Shown piece after piece: positions 35,069-42,882 of a DNA stretch of 64,000 nucleotides. Position 1 is the first letter of the stretch. Each line of letters opens with the position of its first letter. A model generated the notes under the pieces. The model worked only from the letters and a program-made list of their open reading frames with translations, was not told where the DNA came from and ran no database searches. A program made the translations under genes and the position numbers. This DNA is from Flavitalea plasmicola (GTDB lineage: Bacteria; Bacteroidota; Bacteroidia; Chitinophagales; Chitinophagaceae): contig NZ_JAUOTO010000001.1 in assembly GCF_030546645.1 (NCBI RefSeq), positions 744,001-808,000 on the forward strand. Reading direction: 5' to 3'.

Positions 35069-35120
35069 GACAAAGCAGAAAAAACTCAAAGCACCTAACT
35101 AAACAACAAACCCCAAAAAA

Positions 35121-36503
35121 CTAACGTTCCTTAGCCTTCTGCAGCTGTATCCACCTTTCACTCTTCCCCAACAGCTGCGACACCTCCTTATTACTATCGC
35201 TGAAGGAGAGTGCCGTCCGTGTGATGAGCGACTTGATCATATCCATGATATGCTTCACGTCGTACCCGTTCTGCAGCGCCTCCGCAATGGCAGCAGTCAA
35301 TTCCGGTTGCTCATGCCAGCTCTTCTTGACGGACGTATAACAAAATTGCCTGTCATTTTCCGGAATATCGCCCAGTGTAACAGGGCCCTTACCAACATAT
35401 CTCATGGAGATCCGGTTGACAAGATGCTGCAGTTCCCGGATATTCCCATGATAATCCCGTTCCTTTAAATAATCGATCACAGCCGGATCGATGGACGGCA
35501 TCGTATCTTCAGGGAATCGTTTCCGAAGGAAGAAATGCACCAGCGCAGGTATATCCTCCCTTCGCTCGTGCAGGCTGGGCATATCGCACTTCCAGAGGGA
35601 GATGCGGTCGTAAAGGTCCTTCCTGAAATTCCCCCTTTCCGCCTCTTCTTCCAGGTTGCGGTTAGTGGCGCTCACCAGCCGGAAGTCTGTTTGCTTCCAT
35701 ACGTTGCTTCCCAGCTTTTTATACACGCCCTCCTGGATCACCCGCAACAGCTCGGCCTGCATGCGCAATGGCAGCTCGCCGATCTCATCCAGGAAAAGGC
35801 AGCCATTGTCAGCCAGGGCGAAGGCGCCTTCCCGGCTATGGTCGGCGCCTGTGTAGGAGCCTTTTTCATGACCGAAGAACTCACTGCCTGAAAGTTCTGC
35901 CCGAATGGTAGTGCAATCTAACAGCACCAGGTTGGTCTGGCTCCGCTGTTTGTCGACCGCATGGATCAGCCGGGCCAGGGACTCCTTTCCAGTGCCCCGC
36001 TCACCCATAATGAGAACTGCACAATCGGAATAGGCGGCAACCTCGATGGCATTCCGGATCAGTTTTTTCAGGATCCTGCTTTCCCCGATGATATGGTTGC
36101 GCACGACGGATGACCGCATCATGATCTCGATGGTGCGCCAGCGTATGAATTTATCGCCCAGGCATTCGAATTGGTCGTCACAGGAGGAATATTCGAAATA
36201 ATATTCCGCACCAAAACTAAAGATCCGCATGACTTCCTGTCTGCCTAATGGCTCGGGCGAGGTATTGAGTACAATGACCCTGTTACCCCGCTGCTTCAAT
36301 TGTATATTCAACAGCGAGATCAGGTTGTCAAACTGTTCATTGCCGGCTATAAAAATGATACCCAGCTCTATGGACGTCTTACTGTGCCAGTGCTGCAGAT
36401 CGATCTGCTGTTTCTGAAAAGCTTCGGATACCTTTTGCACACATGACAATACAGGCGACAGGTGTACGCACCAAACATCCATATGGTCAGTTCTTTTGCT
36501 CAA
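35121..36503 (-). CDS. Sigma54-dependent enhancer-binding activator
   Basis: 460 residues. Residues 1-125 look like a degenerate receiver-like sensor without an obvious phospho-Asp. The AAA+ domain (about 135-375) has Walker A GERGTGKE (167-174), the sigma54-contact loop GSYTGA (215-220, the usual GAFTGA with A-to-S and F-to-Y changes), Walker B CLFLDEIGE (235-243), and the arginine region NFRKDLYDRIS. The C-terminus has a Fis-like HTH (SNKEVSQLLGKSERWIQLQ). It is divergent from the 36972-45058 gene block, and a near-consensus -24/-12 site lies between them, so it probably activates that operon. The signal is unknown. Confidence 0.92.
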   Translation of the reverse strand: MSKRTDHMDVWCVHLSPVLSCVQKVSEAFQKQQIDLQHWHSKTSIELGIIFIAGNEQFDNLISLLNIQLKQRGNRVIVLNTSPEPLGRQEVMRIFSFGAEYYFEYSSCDDQFECLGDKFIRWRTIEIMMRSSVVRNHIIGESRILKKLIRNAIEVAAYSDCAVLIMGERGTGKESLARLIHAVDKQRSQTNLVLLDCTTIRAELSGSEFFGHEKGSYTGADHSREGAFALADNGCLFLDEIGELPLRMQAELLRVIQEGVYKKLGSNVWKQTDFRLVSATNRNLEEEAERGNFRKDLYDRISLWKCDMPSLHERREDIPALVHFFLRKRFPEDTMPSIDPAVIDYLKERDYHGNIRELQHLVNRISMRYVGKGPVTLGDIPENDRQFCYTSVKKSWHEQPELTAAIAEALQNGYDVKHIMDMIKSLITRTALSFSDSNKEVSQLLGKSERWIQLQKAKER

Positions 36504-36818
36504 TGCAATGATTTAAGGTACCCTTTAAGAAGACGTCAGGTAAAATTGAGAGACCGGCACTAACAGAGCGATATACCTGCGATGATCCTATGCATTCTTC
36601 AGGTGTTAAAATGCATGAGGGAACAGGCTTTGGTGAATCCCAGACGAACGGGTAGGTATGGGAGATAGGAACAGATAATTTTGTAATGGGTCAGACAAAT
36701 ATGAAGAGCCTTTAATATAAAGATAGGTTCTTGGACCCCTTTTCCCTATACCCTCTTTGTGGTATTCTTTCCCTGGCCAGCCGCAGCCGCCTGGCACGAA
36801 AATAAATTCATCCTTTCA

Positions 36819-36853
36819 CGCGATTTTTTTCGCGACCCCGAAAAAATATTCGG
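36819..36853. promoter_or_regulatory. Two tandem inverted repeats, possible enhancer sites
   Basis: CGCGA-N6-TCGCG (36819-36834) and CCGAA-N6-TTCGG (36838-36853) have the same 5-6-5 layout and are 3 bp apart, 32-66 bp upstream of the candidate sigma54 promoter. They may bind the divergent activator. Arms are short and the loops A/T-only, so chance is possible. The rest of the intergenic region 36504-36818 shows no gene or other clear signal, apart from a -24-like TGGCACG at 36792 that lacks a -12 box. Confidence 0.35.
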
Positions 36854-36884
36854 AAAACAACTGGAAAAAGGCCTCAAAATCCAC

Positions 36885-36901
36885 TGGCACGTAGTTTGGC
36901 A
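36885..36901 (+). promoter_or_regulatory. Candidate sigma54 (-24/-12) promoter
   Basis: TGGCACGTAGTTTGGCA matches the consensus TGGCACG-N4-TTGCA, except that the -12 element reads TTGGCA, one base longer than TTGCA. It lies 71 bp before the ATG at 36972 and points towards the six-gene block. A sigma54 activator gene divergent from this site supports the call. Confidence 0.55.
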
Positions 36902-36971
36902 TATAGGGAATGCCGGCAATCTTATTTCATCATTAATCAATCCATTTTAATCATCTTAAAAAATTTCAGTT

Positions 36972-37871
36972 ATGCACAACATAGGACGTACAGTTGGCGA
37001 AGCCAACCAGGAATTCGAAAGCCATGAATTTGAAGGACATGAATTCGAAGGCGAAAATGAATTTGAATTCGAAGGCGAATTCGAAGGTGAAGGCGAAAGC
37101 CATGAATTCGAGGATGAATTCCTGAACGAGCTGCACGGAGAGTCTGAATACCATGAGTTTGAAGGCGAATCCGAGATGCACGAGACCTCCCACGAGGCCC
37201 TGGAGATGGAACTGGCCACAGAACTGCTGGAAGTCAGCAACGAAGCCGAACTGGAACAGTTCCTGGGCGGCCTGATCAAAAAGGCGGCAGGCGCAGTAAA
37301 GAACTTTGCCAAATCTTCTGCGGGTAAGGCGATTGGAGGCTTCCTGAAATCAGCAGCGAAAAAAGCATTACCGATCGCAGGCTCAGCCCTGGGCAATATG
37401 ATCGTACCGGGACTGGGAGGGGCTATTGGCGGCAAGCTGGGTAGCCTGGCTTCCGGCATGTTTGAGCTGGAATTGGAAGGTCTGAGCAATGAGGACAAGG
37501 AATTCGAACTGGCCAGGGCCTATACACGGTTCGCTACCAATGCCGTTCGCAAGGCTGCCAGCAATCCGAATTATAAATTCCAACCCCGCCGTGTTGCCCG
37601 GGCCGCTACCATTTCGGCCGCAAAACGTTTTGCTCCCGGTCTGTTGAAAAGGGTTCGTACTACCGGAAGGCGCTTCAGCCGTCCCGTAGCACCCCGCACC
37701 AGGCCCATAGGCGCAGGAGGCAGCAGTTATGGTTTTGGCGGCTACACCGCCGGTGGATATGACAATGGCTATGAACCCGATCAGTCAATGGCAGGCCCGG
37801 GAGCCGGTGCTGGTATCGAAGGTTCTGGCACATGGTACCAACAGGGGAATCAGATCATTCTTAACCTCTGA
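36972..37871 (+). CDS. Acidic EFEG-repeat protein with Gly/Ala/Lys helical segment
   Basis: 299 residues in distinct zones. Residues 12-95 are a strongly acidic low-complexity stretch of EFEG/HEFEGE repeats. Residues 96-165 are a hydrophobic, Gly/Ala/Lys-rich stretch (FLGGLIKKAAGAVKNFAK, GGFLKSAAKKALPIAG, GLGGAIGGKLGSLASG) resembling membrane-active amphipathic peptides. Residues 200-245 are Arg-rich and 246-299 Gly/Tyr-rich. No Sec signal is present. I recall similar E/F/G-rich proteins from other bacteria but no defined function. It is the first gene of the putative sigma54 operon, 5 bp before the metallopeptidase gene. A masked toxin or peptide precursor, or a structural or scaffold protein, are both possible. 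Confidence 0.8.
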   Translation: MHNIGRTVGEANQEFESHEFEGHEFEGENEFEFEGEFEGEGESHEFEDEFLNELHGESEYHEFEGESEMHETSHEALEMELATELLEVSNEAELEQFLGGLIKKAAGAVKNFAKSSAGKAIGGFLKSAAKKALPIAGSALGNMIVPGLGGAIGGKLGSLASGMFELELEGLSNEDKEFELARAYTRFATNAVRKAASNPNYKFQPRRVARAATISAAKRFAPGLLKRVRTTGRRFSRPVAPRTRPIGAGGSSYGFGGYTAGGYDNGYEPDQSMAGPGAGAGIEGSGTWYQQGNQIILNL

Positions 37872-37876
37872 ACAAT

Positions 37877-39190
37877 ATGAGGCGGAACCTATTTACCACC
37901 CGCTTCCTGGTCAACGAAGCGTTGTCCTTACTCAGCAGGCTGGAGACGGTGAAACCGTTCGCGCTGACCATGCCGATGGTGACTGCCGCATGTATTCCGG
38001 ACGAAGCCCTCAAAGGCATCACCGATCTGATCGTGTCTGGCAATAAAGAGCTGAAAAAACGGGTCAGGGATTTTGTTGCCTGGGTCAGTCATCCCGACAG
38101 CCAGCACGTGTCAGCGGAAGAGGCGCAGAGAAGGTTTGCAGTGCTTAAGCTCCGGTTTAACGATCTGCTGGATGAGCTCGACATCTTTGCTGATGTCACT
38201 TCCCAGCGCGCCGAGCACGATACAGGGGTCTGGGTGGCGGGGCTGGATGTCCTCGCCGCCGATGCCCTGGACCTGAAGGGTAAATATTACAAGGCGCCGC
38301 CCGTCATCTGCTACCTGGAAAGAGGTCACGGAGCTGCGATACGCAGGGCCAGGACAAGGCTTCCCAGCGGAGGGGACAACCCGGTGGCCGTAGTACAGCT
38401 TCCCAGGGAAAGGATGGTAGGCAGCGGCATCGCTTCCTCACTTATACACGAGGTAGGCCACCAGGGAGTAGCATTGCTGGACCTGGTGCGCTCTATCCGT
38501 AATCAGATCCAGTATAGGAAGAAAAAAAGCAACTACCCGGCGGCCTGGGAGCTCTATCACCGGTGGATCTCCGAGATCCTGGCGGACTTCTGGGCCATGG
38601 CCCACCTCGGCATAGGGGCAACACTAGGTCTGATTAATGTAGTGAGCTTACCGCGTTATTTCATGTTCAGGATAAAATTGGATGACCCACATCCCTTTCC
38701 ATGGATACGGGTCCGGCTGAGCCTCGCTTTTGGCAAAAAGATCTATCCGCACGAGCAATGGGAGAGATTGGAACGCTTGTGGCTGTCCATGTATCCCTTG
38801 CAGAAGGAAAGCCCGGCGACCCTCGCTATCATTGATGCCCTGAATAGGATAATGCCGGAATTCACCGATCTGGTCATCAATCACCGGTCTGCGACGCTCA
38901 AAGGGAAAAAGCTGTTGGATATCTTCCCTTATAAGACAAGACATCCGGCACGGCTACAGTTCCTGTATAATACCTGGCGCTTTTCTCCGGAAGAGATCAG
39001 CACAGCGCCTCCCAGTCTTGTCTTCGCAGCTATCGGACAGGCACATGCCGACACGAATATCTCAGCAGCCGCAGAGAGTAAATTGTTATCTGACTGGCTA
39101 ACCCGATGGGCCTTCTTGAGTGTGGAGAACAGAACGAAGAAGGAGACCAGGCAGATCATCCATGAAATAAAAAATTTAATTAACGATTAA
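37877..39190 (+). CDS. Putative zinc metallopeptidase (HEVGH)
   Basis: 437 residues, no signal peptide. A zincin motif HEVGH (191-195) lies in SSLIHEVGHQGVALLD, and 40 residues later ISEILADFWAM (231-241) supplies a likely glutamate third ligand plus Asp, as in gluzincins (HExxH...ExxxD). The N-terminal 130 residues are helical and unknown; the C-terminal 190 residues are also helical and unassigned. No peptidase family recognised. It starts 5 bp after the EFEG-repeat gene, which makes that protein its first candidate substrate. Confidence 0.72.
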   Translation: MRRNLFTTRFLVNEALSLLSRLETVKPFALTMPMVTAACIPDEALKGITDLIVSGNKELKKRVRDFVAWVSHPDSQHVSAEEAQRRFAVLKLRFNDLLDELDIFADVTSQRAEHDTGVWVAGLDVLAADALDLKGKYYKAPPVICYLERGHGAAIRRARTRLPSGGDNPVAVVQLPRERMVGSGIASSLIHEVGHQGVALLDLVRSIRNQIQYRKKKSNYPAAWELYHRWISEILADFWAMAHLGIGATLGLINVVSLPRYFMFRIKLDDPHPFPWIRVRLSLAFGKKIYPHEQWERLERLWLSMYPLQKESPATLAIIDALNRIMPEFTDLVINHRSATLKGKKLLDIFPYKTRHPARLQFLYNTWRFSPEEISTAPPSLVFAAIGQAHADTNISAAAESKLLSDWLTRWAFLSVENRTKKETRQIIHEIKNLIND

Positions 39191-39202
39191 AAAAAAGTAA
39201 TT

Positions 39203-41047
39203 ATGAACAGCGAAATAACAAGGGTTAGAAATGCCAAAGGACAGCCGGCATCGCCTCAGACGTTTGAGCCATTAGTGCTGGCCTGGACGGAAAATGATTC
39301 TTTGGCGCGCCTGGATGTCGAGATCTATGACAAGGGCAAGACTCCGGGAAAAACCAAGCCTATCCGCCGGTTTTTCTTCCGGATCGACAGTGGTGAGATC
39401 ATACCGTTGGTGTTCACCTCCAAAGACCTGGTTGTCCGAAACGCGCCTAAGAACGGCCCTTCATCGACTTTGTACCAATTCCCCATCAACTATGATGCTT
39501 TTACGGAAGGCGGCAATACCCTCACTTTTTATGAGGACATTACAGACAGGGACCAGCAGTTTACAATTCCCGGCTCCACGCCTCCCATCGGCGACGTGGT
39601 GTCACTGCCGCAGAACGATGGATCTTCCGTTGATGTAGTCCCTTTTGCCGTGATCAAACTGAAAGCACAGCCGGAAAAGAACGAAGTCAACGTCAAGCTG
39701 GAAAGACCCGGCATCGAAGAGACCACGGACAAAATACTGTGGAAGGCGATCAAGGCTCATTCATTGAAGTTTGAAGAGTATGAGCACTTCATCGATACGA
39801 TCCTCGACCATAATGTGCCGGATGCAGGTGGCAGGCATTTCAACCGGAAAAGCGCTAAAAGGCGGTCGCCTTTCGTCAAAAGTGAAGAGTACAATCTCAT
39901 CAAGTTCGCCACGGAGTTCCACATGCTGTCGAAGTTCGGGCTGAATGAAAAAGAATTGATAGGATACGTGGGCTCCAGCGGAAAGCTCCCTTATTATGAC
40001 TTCGTCATCGATCGTATCCGGGATGACCTGAAGCTCGATAGCCTCAGCGAAGATTACGAAGATGAGTCAGGTGGTGACGTTGCCCGCAGGGAAGAGCAAC
40101 GGCTGTACAATCCCTTCATGACAGAGCTCATCTGGAGTTACTGGATGGAGCAGGCAGGGCTGGCCCAGACCATGAACGTTATCAACCTCCGGTTCCAGAA
40201 CATACGTACCGACGTGTTTTCCGACAGGCTGCAACGCTTCGATGCCGATCCGCTTCGTCCCCTGAGCTATATTCTTTGGGGCTATATCCAGGACGAGCAG
40301 CATCGTTTGTCGCTGCCCCGCCGTGTCAACGAGTATGACCATGAATATGGTCTCCTGCTCACGGGCCGCGCAGTGAATAAGTCGAACAACGTGGACACGC
40401 GCGTCAAATTCCTGGAAGCTTTTCACAATCTGCTGAATCTGTCTTTTGTGTACTTCAAGGAAAGTGATGATACGACCTATATCGCCGACGCCTTCCCCGT
40501 CCTCAATGCCTTAAGGGAGGTGCACCTGCTGCTGGCCGAAGGCAATCACAATGCTTACGGCAATCTCACCTGGACTGCCCGGCAGGAGATGATGATGCAG
40601 CAATATATCCTGGCAAGGCCGGAAATGCGTGAGTTCCTGGGAGGCAGGGTGATGGTGCCCTATCCGGAAACCTGGATGGATCGTGTGGACACGATGCGCC
40701 ATATCCAGCAATGGGGTGAGACCAGCGTTCTTCACTACTATGAGCTGGCGATCCATGGCGAGCAGATCCTGCTGTCCATCCGCTATGGCAACTGGAGCGA
40801 TGTTACCCTCGACAGGAATAACGCTGCCAACTGGGCCCAGGAGTTCCGTAATAATATTTACCGGTATACCCATGCGTATCGCGTAGTGACAGGCGTCGAC
40901 CTGACCATGGACAAGGTTCAGTCCACCAGCACTTTTGCGATCCAGCCCGCTTATCTCATCCAGCAGCGTCTGATGCAGGAGAGAGGCAACGGAACCTTTG
41001 TGCAGAACCAGCGCATGATGGTCCGTGCAAAGGATAGGAGAGTGTAA
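39203..41047 (+). CDS. Large protein of unknown function in the sigma54 block
   Basis: 614 residues, no signal peptide, TM helix or motif I recognise. Residues 1-170 look beta-rich (LVLAWTENDSLARLDVEIYDKG, RRFFFRIDSGEIIPLVFTS). The remainder is mainly helical with many aromatics (LYNPFMTELIWSYWMEQAGL, ETSVLHYYELAIHGEQILL). It is intact, with normal codon use like its neighbours, and starts 12 bp after the metallopeptidase stop. It probably works with the adjacent gene products; role unknown. Confidence 0.8.
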   Translation: MNSEITRVRNAKGQPASPQTFEPLVLAWTENDSLARLDVEIYDKGKTPGKTKPIRRFFFRIDSGEIIPLVFTSKDLVVRNAPKNGPSSTLYQFPINYDAFTEGGNTLTFYEDITDRDQQFTIPGSTPPIGDVVSLPQNDGSSVDVVPFAVIKLKAQPEKNEVNVKLERPGIEETTDKILWKAIKAHSLKFEEYEHFIDTILDHNVPDAGGRHFNRKSAKRRSPFVKSEEYNLIKFATEFHMLSKFGLNEKELIGYVGSSGKLPYYDFVIDRIRDDLKLDSLSEDYEDESGGDVARREEQRLYNPFMTELIWSYWMEQAGLAQTMNVINLRFQNIRTDVFSDRLQRFDADPLRPLSYILWGYIQDEQHRLSLPRRVNEYDHEYGLLLTGRAVNKSNNVDTRVKFLEAFHNLLNLSFVYFKESDDTTYIADAFPVLNALREVHLLLAEGNHNAYGNLTWTARQEMMMQQYILARPEMREFLGGRVMVPYPETWMDRVDTMRHIQQWGETSVLHYYELAIHGEQILLSIRYGNWSDVTLDRNNAANWAQEFRNNIYRYTHAYRVVTGVDLTMDKVQSTSTFAIQPAYLIQQRLMQERGNGTFVQNQRMMVRAKDRRV

Positions 41048-41099
41048 AGGTCGGCCAATTACAACGACCACTAATTTATTTACCATTAAAAATTATGTC

Positions 41100-42878
41100 A
41101 TGATACAACCCACTGCACGACCTGCTTCGAGAATGCCCGCCGCAGCCAATGGCCCGGCGGGCCGGCCGGCCGCTCCGGGAGCGGCCCGGAACCCGCTCTC
41201 CGCAGGCCCTGTAAGAGCTGCTGTTCCATCGAATGCGTTGCGGTCCTCTACCACCGGTAGGCCGCTGGCTTCTACAGGTCGTCCACCGTCCATAACAAGC
41301 CGCCCGCCATCCATAACAAACCGTCCCACATCCGTAACAGGACGCCCGCCATCCGTAACAGGACGCCCGCCATCCGTAACAAGCCGCCCACCATCCATAA
41401 CAGGTCGCCAACCATCCTTAACAAGCCGTCCATCATCTATACCAGGACGCCAATCCATGCCAGGACGCCCACCATCCACTGCAAGCCGTCCGCTGTCTGC
41501 AACAGGCCGCCCGCTGTCTGCAACAGGCCGCCCGCCGGCTGCAACAGCATGGCACACGACAGCCCCCCGGCATTCTGTTAGCGCCGCAAGCCCTGCAGGC
41601 CGGTCTACCGCGACCACCGGCTGGCCCTCGCGTCGCCGGTCTGCAACCACAGGCACCACTACCGGCATTCGCCATGCTCCAGGTACGGTTACGCCAACCC
41701 ATCGTCCTTCTGCGGGAACCGCGTCCCCGCTCCGCCATCCGGGTGCACACCATGTCACCAATATCCGGCGCACAGCGGCTCCTGCACAGCACGCCGGAGT
41801 CCATCGCCGTGGCATCGGAGCCCATCCTCGTGGCGCCGTTGTTCCCGCCCATCGCCCTGGCGCTCCTTCACATCGTACCACCCCCGCCGCCAGGACAACA
41901 CATCGCACAGGCACTGCTCACAAGCCTATCACAGGCTGGCCTCACCATGGAAGAAAACAACAGCACGCCTATCCTGCAGGGACCACCACCATGATACGCC
42001 ATGGCCGTCACATTCCCGGAAAGCCCGGTCACCGCGCCACGCGCTATACGACTGGCGCCCCCGGCACCCGTACCGTACGCTATACGGCCGGCGCCCCAGG
42101 TGGCCGCAGGGCACCATACACGCCCGGAATACCCGGTTCGTACGTGGAGTATATCCAGCAAGGCATGAGCCTGCCCGGCCAGCCGATACCAGGTCAGCCA
42201 TTCACTGGTCAGCCATTCACTGGCCAGCCATTCACCGGTCAACCGATCCCAGGTCAGCCCATGCCCGCACAGTCCATGCCTGCCGGTCAGCCCATGCAAA
42301 CGGGCGGCTATGGAGCATGCCCCACCGCCATGCCCGCGCCCGGGCCGTCGTCCGCAGGGCCCGAAAGCTCGTACCCCGGATCTGCTGGCGCCTACCCCGC
42401 ACCAGGCGCCTACCCCGCACCAGGCGCCTACCCCGCACCAGGTCCCACACCCCCTTTATCCGCTGAGCCGTCTGCCACGGCGCCGGCACGCCCCTGCCAT
42501 ACCTGCGGCACCTCCGCACGTGGCTGTACAACGGTGTCCCGCTTTGCCTTCAACAGCGCCGAACTGAAGAACGCACATAAAGCACAGCTCCGGCAGCTGG
42601 CTGAACGCATCCTGAGGCAGAACAGCAATACCGTCATTGCCACCGGGCATGCCGACAGCAGCGGTACGGAAGACTACAACGAAGCCCTGGGCGAACGGCG
42701 TGCAGCAGCCGTGGTAAAAGAGCTGAAGAAACAGATGGCCCTGCTGAAACCCGGCTCTCAGAAACATCTTTTCTGGAAGATCGATTCAAAAGGAGAGACA
42801 AGTCCTGTCTCCCAGACGAATGCCGCGGCCAACAGACGTGTGACGATCTGCGTTAGAAAAGGCAGCTTTACCAGATAA
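41100..42878 (+). CDS. Proline-rich repeat protein with C-terminal OmpA-like domain
   Basis: 592 residues from ATG 41100. There is no signal peptide. Residues about 59-148 form 13 heptads of the type TGRPPSV; residues about 150-345 are a His/Arg/Thr/Pro-rich region; about 360-390 has GQPFT pentapeptides; about 431-448 AYPAPG hexapeptides. The last 120 residues are an OmpA-like peptidoglycan-binding domain (FAFNSAELKNAHKAQL, TGHADSSGTEDYNEALGERRAAAV, ANRRVTICV). An OmpA domain without an export signal is odd and suggests non-Sec export or an unusual role. An in-frame start at 41025 falls inside the previous gene and is unlikely. The next gene begins 4 bp after the stop. Confidence 0.82.
   Translation: MIQPTARPASRMPAAANGPAGRPAAPGAARNPLSAGPVRAAVPSNALRSSTTGRPLASTGRPPSITSRPPSITNRPTSVTGRPPSVTGRPPSVTSRPPSITGRQPSLTSRPSSIPGRQSMPGRPPSTASRPLSATGRPLSATGRPPAATAWHTTAPRHSVSAASPAGRSTATTGWPSRRRSATTGTTTGIRHAPGTVTPTHRPSAGTASPLRHPGAHHVTNIRRTAAPAQHAGVHRRGIGAHPRGAVVPAHRPGAPSHRTTPAARTTHRTGTAHKPITGWPHHGRKQQHAYPAGTTTMIRHGRHIPGKPGHRATRYTTGAPGTRTVRYTAGAPGGRRAPYTPGIPGSYVEYIQQGMSLPGQPIPGQPFTGQPFTGQPFTGQPIPGQPMPAQSMPAGQPMQTGGYGACPTAMPAPGPSSAGPESSYPGSAGAYPAPGAYPAPGAYPAPGPTPPLSAEPSATAPARPCHTCGTSARGCTTVSRFAFNSAELKNAHKAQLRQLAERILRQNSNTVIATGHADSSGTEDYNEALGERRAAAVVKELKKQMALLKPGSQKHLFWKIDSKGETSPVSQTNAAANRRVTICVRKGSFTR
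41274..41543 (+). repeat. Degenerate 21-bp tandem repeats coding TGRPPSx heptads
   Basis: Thirteen consecutive units (twelve of 7 codons, one of 6) encode variants of TGRPPSV/I. Two adjacent units are identical at DNA level (acaggacgcccgccatccgt). Copy number could change by slippage and alter protein length in frame. Confidence 0.85.
42177..42266 (+). repeat. 15-bp tandem repeats coding GQPxx pentapeptides
   Basis: Six consecutive units encode GQPIP, GQPFT three times, GQPIP and GQPMP. They lie within the proline-rich linker before the OmpA domain. Confidence 0.85.
42390..42443 (+). repeat. 18-bp tandem repeats coding AYPAPG
   Basis: Three near-identical 18-bp units encode AYPAPG directly before the Cys-containing junction (CHTCGTSARGC) to the OmpA domain. 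Near-identity suggests recent expansion. Confidence 0.85.
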
Positions 42879-42882
42879 GCTC

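Noticed and set aside
36792-36798. Second TGGCACG as another sigma54 promoter
   Set aside because: No TTGC-like -12 element at the right distance (it reads TAAAT).
36759-36950. 63-codon plus-strand frame in the sigma54 intergenic region
   Set aside because: It spans the inverted repeats and the -24/-12 site, has no likeness to known proteins and lies directly before a better-supported gene.
41274-41543. Possible CRISPR array from regular 21-bp repeats
   Set aside because: Repeats are contiguous, in frame and degenerate at codon third positions, without spacers; they encode protein heptads. No cas genes nearby.
41093-41914. Long minus-strand open frame (273 codons) antisense to the OmpA-domain gene
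   Set aside because: It is a by-product of the repetitive GC-rich sense gene; its Gly/Arg/Pro/Trp composition mirrors the repeats and no domain is seen.
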